A stretch of 64,000 nt of DNA from the NCBI RefSeq assembly GCF_028389875.1, contig NC_084677.1, positions 11,574,017 through 11,638,016 on the forward strand, written 5' to 3'. A program made the position numbers and the translations under genes. Numbering within the stretch: the first letter of the stretch is position 1; every line of letters begins with the position of its first letter. This DNA is from Rhea pennata. Taxonomy: Eukaryota > Chordata > Aves > Rheiformes > Rheidae. The notes under the pieces were generated by a model. It saw only the letters and a program-made list of their open reading frames with translations. It had not been told where the DNA came from and did not search any database. This document shows, piece after piece, positions 56,691-64,000 of this stretch.

Positions 56691-59600
56691 GTGTAATACC
56701 ACTCTGGTGAAGACTTACTGGAAATTTGTTAAGCTTTGCTGACCTGAAGATTTGTATTCTTGCAGTCATTTTAAAACTAAGGTGTTTTTAATTTTTTAAT
56801 TACTGTCAATTACATTGGCTGCCTCCTTGCCTCAGTCAGAATTGAATGACACTGTCATAGAAGTTAGCATGGGGAAGAGGCTCAGTATATCATCCAGTCC
56901 ATACCCTTTCTTTGTAGAATTCTATATACTAATACATGCTGTAATAAAATGCACTGATTTATTGGGCAAAATGCTAAATGCCCCAACTTAAAAGGTACAT
57001 GACATTTTTATTCTACAGTTTAAGAGAGCTTTCCTTTGGAAAGCCATTCAGTGGGTTTTTTTTTGCTTGTTTGTTTGTTTTTTCAGAATTTTCTCCTCTT
57101 ACTCTGTTAGCCAAATTTTATCCACTAATCTTTGATTGCCCTTTCTTTGCACTGTAATGAATGAAGTGTTTCAATTAAATATGTGATATCTATCACGTGT
57201 CACTTAACTATGCTGTGCATACTTGGCATGGTGATCTGTTCCTTTCACCTCCTAGATAATGTTGAGGGGGTTTCTCCTGACATTATTGCTTGATCATTCT
57301 CTCTCTAGGGTGCTAAGATACGAGCCAAAATGACAAAATTTATTGTGGCCTGAATCTTGCCATGACAGTTATCAAAAGAATTTCAGAATTATCTCAGACC
57401 TTTGTTTTGTAAAGGCTAAGTCTTGTGCTAACACATTGTATTGCAATATGCTGAAAACGAAGGCTTTCAAGTGCAACCGTTAGAGAAAATGTGCTTGATT
57501 TCAGCTATAACATTAAGTAACCTAGTTGTTTCCCCAGTCTTGCACATGTAAATGCCCCATAGGGAGGAAAATCTTACTGAGTTCTCCTTCTAGAAGTATG
57601 TATCTGTGAGCTTCTGCCATGAATCATAAATACTGGGGGGAGGGGGAGATGGCATTTGATTCTGTTTGACAGCATTTTCTTGATCTGACGCAGTGTAAAG
57701 GAAAGCCCTTCTATTTTTGGAATGGTAGTATCTGCTGTATTTATACTAGTGGTGTTACAACTCTGAGCTGATTCTGATATCAGTAGATTTTTTTCACTGC
57801 TCCCCATTATTTGTTGTGGGGAAAATAAACAGTCATTTAGCTTAAAAGCTGAAAGCTGAGGAAGAAAACTTTAATATGAATGTACCACTGTGCCTAAAAT
57901 AGCAAGGCAATGTGCGTTTTTACTTTTGGTGCTTGTTCTGCAAGGTATTATATTCATCCCACGTTACTCTGATATTGCTATTTGCTCTTTTAAAAGAACA
58001 ATATAATGTTAAGATGGTAGTATAAGTCACAGTACATGGCTATAAGGCTGTAATCAGAATGGTAATTCACAAGATTTCTTAAACTGTGCAATTTAGTAAT
58101 GGATACTAATGAAGGTATATAGTATTTCTTGCATCTGTGCTAATAACTTTACAACTCTATGCTGAAATGTGTAGCTGCTATATTGTAACTAGCTTCCTCC
58201 TCTGTAGTTTTCACATTAGTCAGTGTAAAATTTTTCTGCTCTTCTTAAAAATTCATGTCCATGCATATTTTAAGACTTTATATTATTAATGCCAGTATTA
58301 ATTTATTTGGATAAGAAACTTTGAATGTTAAGTTAACTCAGCTTTCCTTTCATATTCAGTAATTTGTATTTACATATTTTAGAAAGAAAAGTTGGCCTAG
58401 AAGCATCTTCTGATCTTGAAGCAAGAGTAGAGTGACTTCAAAAGAAAAATGCTCCTAAAAGGAATTCCACACTTATCTATTTTTAATATCAGGTTGAACT
58501 ACTTTCAGAATTTAGAGAATATACTCTTTTAGGAAGGTGTTTCAGGGCTGAGCTAAGCCAATTTTGTGACTGGCTAGCATTAAGAGGGTTCCTGTGCCCT
58601 CGTACCTTGCTGCTGGCCAGGTGCATTGGCTTGGGCACTTCGCCATCCCTCTGTGAAACAATTTGGCTTGCTAAACTGGCAGGCTACAAAGCCAGGAAAG
58701 AGTGATCCAGGCAGGATCGTATATCCAGGAGCAGCAAGTGGCAATGCAATGCAGGGACGTAAAGGGAGCAGGTAGGAACATGCTGTTTGCCAGGCTACCC
58801 AACTGTCAAAAATGTTGCTCAGAGCTGGTTGCCATTTCTTCCTTTCTCCCCAGTGCTGCTTTATTTGTTTGTCGGTAGTTCCTTTTACTCAGTTCTTGCA
58901 AAACACTTAGTTTCCTAATGGAAATGCATCTGAAGAATGAAATGCAATCAATCTAAAGAATGAATTCAATCTAAAGAATGAAATAAGATACGTTGTTGAT
59001 GTAAAGAGGATAAATTTAAGGTGATTAGTCTTCGCTAGTGCCTGCTCATAAAAGTGAGAGAGCATGCATGGTAAAGGGAAATACTCAGTAACTTAAACAT
59101 GGTTTTCAAATAGCAGATATCGGTGTCAGTGGCATAATTAGGAACTAAAATGTAAGTTAGATGTCTCTTAAGTTGTGTCTAGGGGTATATCTATATAGCA
59201 AGGTGAAGATCTGATGTCTAATGTGCCCACTTGTGCTTTAGTGCATCTAAGAAAGGCAACTGATAGATAGCAGTAAGGGCTAGTAGTTCAAATGTGAGAC
59301 CTGTGACAAGCCTTTATACTCTTTTCTTCCATTTCTTCACAGCTTTTGTTGCTCGTATTATCTACTTACATAGTTCATAAAGATATATATGCTATAGCTG
59401 TAGTTTTGCTGCATACTCTTGTTCCACTAAGGTCAAGAAATGCATTTATCATGGCTTATGCTTTACAGTCAAAAAAAATTTATGGATAATATTTATGCAA
59501 CATCTGTTAAATGCATGCATTTTTTTCATGGAGATTGAAAGTTTCATTTTAGGGCGGACTCACCTTCTATCTGAAGTCAGTAAATTGTGCTTTAAAACTC

Positions 59601-61819
59601 TTTGCTAGTAGTTCTAATTTTTTTACTTACTTCATCTGCCATCTTTGAACAGGTCAAAAAAGAAGTCCTCTTGATCCAATTATAAACATTATGTCCTAAT
59701 CCTAACACATTCTTCAATGGCTTTCACTATGGGCTTTAATTAGAGGGTCTTAGTGAGACCAAGTCTATGGTACATCTACTATAGTGTTTTAGTTTCAACC
59801 TTAGGCAATTTCTAAAATTACTTGGTGTTTAGAAAACATGGAGGAAAAATTTGTAGATTAAGTATAACAGCGTTTTGAAATCAAAGCAAGGCAGCAGGCT
59901 TTTGTGTGTGATGGGCAACACCAGATGCTGGTTTTTGGAGAACAGATAGGTTTTTGTGAATTAGATCTCCTGAATATCCCTAAATAAATCTTATCTAGAC
60001 CTGATTTTGCCAGACTCTGGAACTACCTACTTTCTACTTGAGTAGGAATATTAATAGAAATGAAATCTTTTGAAATCATTTTTCCCCAGTCAAAAATAGC
60101 CATTTATTTCTGCTTATTTGAAATAATTTTACAAAAAGTTATTTCACATTTGGCTGTACTGTTAGCCTTCTGTCTCTTTTGTGGATAGAACAGAAAAATA
60201 TATCAAATTTTCTCCACTTTTCTTCTGATAAAAATGTGTTGAATGTGAATCACTGATATAATTAAATACGGTTTCATGTGGTAGTGGTGTTAGTGTTAAT
60301 TTACGCTTTTTTTTTTCTTTTTTCTTTTACATATTATTAGAAGCCTCAAAAGACAAATACTTGTAAAATGTCTTTTTGTCCTAGAGTGAAAAGCGTGTTC
60401 AGCAGCGTTTGGTGATCCTGAGTTACCTGGTCGTTAAACAATTAGAGCAATGGATGTGAGTCAGAGGTTCTCCTGTGGGTTTTGCCCCTAATGCACTGTC
60501 TGGTCACACAGTGTCTCAAACGAAACAACTCAAAATAACATTGCAAGTCAAGGACCCAGTCCTAGATTCCTTATTCCACTAACTTGTAACTTTGTATTTG
60601 AAAGGATATTGTAGACAGAATTATTTTCACGCGATTGCTACTATGCCAGAACATGTTCAGCAGTGTCTAAATATCATAGAATAATGCAGTAAGGTAGTTA
60701 AGAAAGCAATAAAATCTTGCTAGTTTTCCAAGATTAATGCAGATATATTTTGTTTTCACACAGTGAAATAAATCTGTTTGAGAGGATGTCCTCCTACAAA
60801 AACTTCTGTGGAATTTTTAATAGCCACAAGTGGTCACAGCTTTGTTTATATGTCTTGTCTAAAAGCTGGAAACTATTCCGATGGTTAAGTTTAAAAACGG
60901 AACATGTAGGGGGAAAGGAAGAAAGAATAGCCTGAGAATATCCGTTGAGACAAATGTCCTGAGACAGTCAAATTTGTTCTCAGAGATGAATGTGTATTAT
61001 TTTTAAAGGCCTGAAGAATCTATTATGCTGATTCTGTATATGGGCATGGATAGATTTTTTTTTTTTAAAAACTTTGCATTGTGTAATTATCTTTACACTT
61101 GTAGGATGTTTCATTTGCAGGTAGATTAAATCCCATCCTAATCATTCTTTGCTTGGAAAGGAAATGCTTATAGCCTCAATTTGAGGCTAACATGGTGTAA
61201 GGAAAATATTTATCTTCATGAAACCAAAAAGTTAGTTGAGTTGTAACAGTCAGGGAGTCATGTTGCTTCATGAATAGGGTTAGAGAATTAATGTTTATCT
61301 ATTGTTAGATATCATTAGATACTTTCTGCTGGTTGTGAATTGTTTTACTGCCATCTGGAGAGACTTAACTCTGCGATCAATTGAAGAAGTGGAATAAGAT
61401 TGCGTTACATCTTGGCCAGTGAATGCAAATTGAAAGACTAATAATTAGTAAGAACTGTTAAACATAGGAGTTGAGTTCTGTTGGTTCATGTAACATAATT
61501 GGAGGGGTGTAAATGATTTAATTTTTGCTACTGAAGAAGGGAGCAGAGATCTGGACTTGGAAAGTACTGGATTTCCCTTTTAATTTTGGGATTTGATCCT
61601 AATTTGCATTAACCTGAGGGACCTTCCACTTTAGTCTGTTGCAGTTCTTTCCTGATCTGCAAAAGACTCTTGGTGCCTGCTTGCTCAAAAATTCAGCATT
61701 TAGATTAATGGCTTTTACATAAACAGTGGAACAGGGTAAAACAAAACACACGATGATGTGAAGGAATTGTCAGGAAATAGGAATGTAAAGCATTGCATTT
61801 TGCAGTTGAATTTGTTCTC

Positions 61820-61862
61820 TCCTTTCTTTCTTTCTTTCTTTTTTTTCTCTCTTTTTTTTTTC
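61820..61862. repeat. (CTTT)n microsatellite with T runs
   Basis: CTTT units, then T8 and T9 runs interrupted by CTC. Confidence 0.9.
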
Positions 61863-62329
61863 CTTTCCCCTCTCTCTCTTGAGAAAGAGCTATACCTTAA
61901 GAAGAACCTAAAGGTCAGCACCTAAGAAGATAATTTATTCCAGTGATTTTTAGTAGAACTTACAGAAAGAAATAGATACTTACTCTATGTTCATAAACTT
62001 TAAAGGAGTTTTGGTTAATATTCTTGTTTGGCTACTCGTGCTGTCTATGGTGGCAAATTTATTTAAGAAAGTGATGTCACAACTGCAGGACAAAACACTA
62101 ATTACTATGACGAAATACAGAGCTTTTTTGTTTTGTGTTTTTTGTTCTTGTCTTTTACTTTACAGTAATGGGTTACCAAAAAACTAAAAAAGTATTAAAA
62201 GTGTGTATTCCAATAAATGTTTGGTTAGAAGAAATACATTTAAATGGATTTAGATCAGTTATAGCAATTGAACAAAGATGCACCAAATTGGGGAATCTAT
62301 TCAAATTTTCTAACTTTTAATAGTAGCGC

Positions 62330-62793
62330 AGAATAGGTAAGGTTAGAAGGGACCTCTGGAGATCATCTAGTTCAACCTTTCTGCTCAGGCAGGATCACCT
62401 AGAGCATATTAGACAGGGTTGCATCCAGATGGGCCTTGAAGATCTCCACAGAAGGAGACTCCACAACCTCTCTGGACAACCTGTTCCAGTGCTCCGTCAT
62501 CTCACAGCGAAGAAATTCCCCCTCATGCTCAGGCGGAACTTCCTGTGCTTCAATTTCTGCCCATTGCCTCTTGTCCCGTCACACGGGACAACTGAAAAGA
62601 GTTTGTTCTTGTCCCCTTGACACCCTCCCTTCAGGTACTTGTACACATCGATAAGATCCCCCCTCAGTCTTCTCTTCCCCAGGCTGGAGAGGCCCAGCTC
62701 TCGCAGCCGTTCCTCATAGGGCGGGTGCTCCAGCCCTCTGATCATCTTCACAGCCCTGCGCTGGACTCTCTCCAGTAGCTCCATGTCTCTCTT
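62330..62793 (-). mobile_element. CR1 retroposon, 5'-truncated, antisense in CYTH3 intron 1
   Basis: Minus-strand copy with the same ORF2 C-terminal block ([20 protein letters not shown]) as the 36.5-kb copy, followed by the same UTR. A frameshift near 62,495 breaks the open frame. The 3' octamer at about 62,330 is largely eroded. About 460 bp. Confidence 0.95.
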
Positions 62794-62808
62794 AAGCACA
62801 CTGTATAG

Positions 62809-62810
<2 letters not shown>

Positions 62811-62843
<33 letters not shown>

Positions 62844-62862
62844 ATACATACATACATATATA
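62811..62862. repeat. (CG)n/(CA)n/(CATA)n compound microsatellite
   Basis: CG units, then about 12 CA units, then CATA units, located about 20 bp from the 5' end of the CR1 copy. Confidence 0.95.
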
Positions 62863-64000
62863 TTCTGTTGTGTGTTCTTCTGTTTACTTGGCCAAGAATA
62901 TAATTTGTGCTTTCAATAACTTTATTTCTCTTTAATAAAAGATCAGTAACTAAATTGATTTCCAATTTAGCAGTAGCTGAAATGCTTTCCCTGTAAGCTA
63001 GAAGGTTTGTCACATGAATGAAGTCGCATTAGAAATAGACCATTGTTTTTATTTAAAGACTATTTAAAGACATCATGAAAGCATGGTGCAGCCGCAGCTT
63101 GTTCACTGTGCTGAAGTACTTTTCCACCCAGAGGATCTTTGTTCTTTTTTATTATTTAAATGTTCATGCTAACTCCTCCCATCCTGTCTACTTCATGTTA
63201 GAGCTGGTGAACCACAACAAACTTGGAAATGACTCAGAGGGAGACGCTAGAAAACTTGTCTTACAGAACAAATGTGTAATACGCACTCTAGGAGCACTTC
63301 TGTATGAAGGGTTATATGGACCCAAGGTTTAAAAAAAGTTCAAGTATTTTAGCTACTGAAGAACCAAAAAAGTTGCTTAATGGAAGTTGTCTTGTCAGAG
63401 TGGATATTCATTTATGTCATGTACCTGCAATATTTGCTTCTGACTGTAAGAATGTTTTAATGTGCTGCTGTTATTTTTGGCTATATTTGATCTTACATTT
63501 GCTTTCAATGGGTATAAAATAAGTCAGTTGTGGCTTTCAAGTTTTTTTGAATAAGTAAAATGAATACTTTTTAAACTGGAAACACTGAAAGTGCTTGTTT
63601 CATTTGTGATGAATACCTGAGCACTTCAGTTCGGCAGGTTTCTTCTTCAAAGAAAATGGCTTCTGGCTCTCACTATGGTACCTGCATGGTGGGTTGTGCA
63701 GGACACCTCAATCTAACATTGGACTGACTGATTGCCGTATGACTCTGGAACAGGACTAAAATCTCTGAAGCAACATTTTGTTCATTTAAAGTAGGATGTA
63801 GGATATTTTTCTGTTTCCTGTGTGGTTTTGAATCACTAGGGATCATTGAAAAGCAAAGAACACTTGAAGTGAAAAATGCAGAGCAGATTCATGTGAGCAA
63901 AAAGTAGTACTAATGGTGCCCTTTTTGCACGAGTCATTTCTTTAAGCTGCAGTTGAATATCTTCTGCTGTTTCTTTCCTTCCGGGCAAGGTAGGAATACC

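Larger units (their letters stand above)
39464..64000 (+). other. CYTH3: CYTH3 intron 1 (partial, at least 24.5 kb)
   Basis: Large first intron, as in mammals. No further CYTH3 coding exon was found. It holds repeats listed separately, a small GC-rich island-like patch at 46.5–46.7 kb, and many chance ORFs of 60–150 codons. Apart from the items listed, I see nothing with coding support. Confidence 0.75.

Overview
This is an avian nuclear DNA window. Three things point to a bird: two CR1 retroposon copies, one ending in the bird-type ATTCTATG octamer; compact genes with strong CpG islands; and the conserved neighbourhood RAC1 – FAM220A – CYTH3 (human 7p22.1). None of the conserved genes is complete here except the small SMIM10-like/FAM220A locus.

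Layout. 1–10,080: the 5' half of RAC1 on the minus strand, with coding exons 1–3 read directly (residues 1–75, P-loop, switch I, DTAGQ) and its CpG-island promoter. The rest of RAC1 lies off the left edge. 10,080–18,280: apparently intergenic, but a series of short minus-strand coding exons can be read here, ending in a stop codon and AATAAA about 350 bp before the RAC1 island (unrecognised gene 'alpha'). 18,280–about 26,660: a plus-strand locus with a CpG island, a 68-residue SMIM10-family microprotein split over two exons, and an intact 272-residue FAM220A-like ORF that starts 88 nt after the microprotein stop in the same exon. 28,400–38,330: a second series of minus-strand coding exons with good splice sites and compatible phases (unrecognised gene 'beta'). 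It points back toward the CYTH3 CpG island. 38,460–40,070: CYTH3 island and first coding exon (plus strand). 39,464–64,000: CYTH3 intron 1, with one antisense CR1 copy, several very old LINE/SINE fossils, simple repeats and a possible internal promoter near 46.5 kb.

The main result is the pair of exon series alpha and beta. Each exon is short and most lack an ATG, so a plain ORF search misses them. They stand out only when splice sites, reading frame and phase are read together. Their order and strand allow either two genes, each roughly head-to-head with a plus-strand neighbour, or one long antisense gene whose introns enclose SMIM10L/FAM220A. I do not recognise the protein.

All exon models for alpha and beta are hand-built from sequence. 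RAC1, CYTH3, SMIM10-family and FAM220A assignments rest on recognised protein sequence plus gene order.
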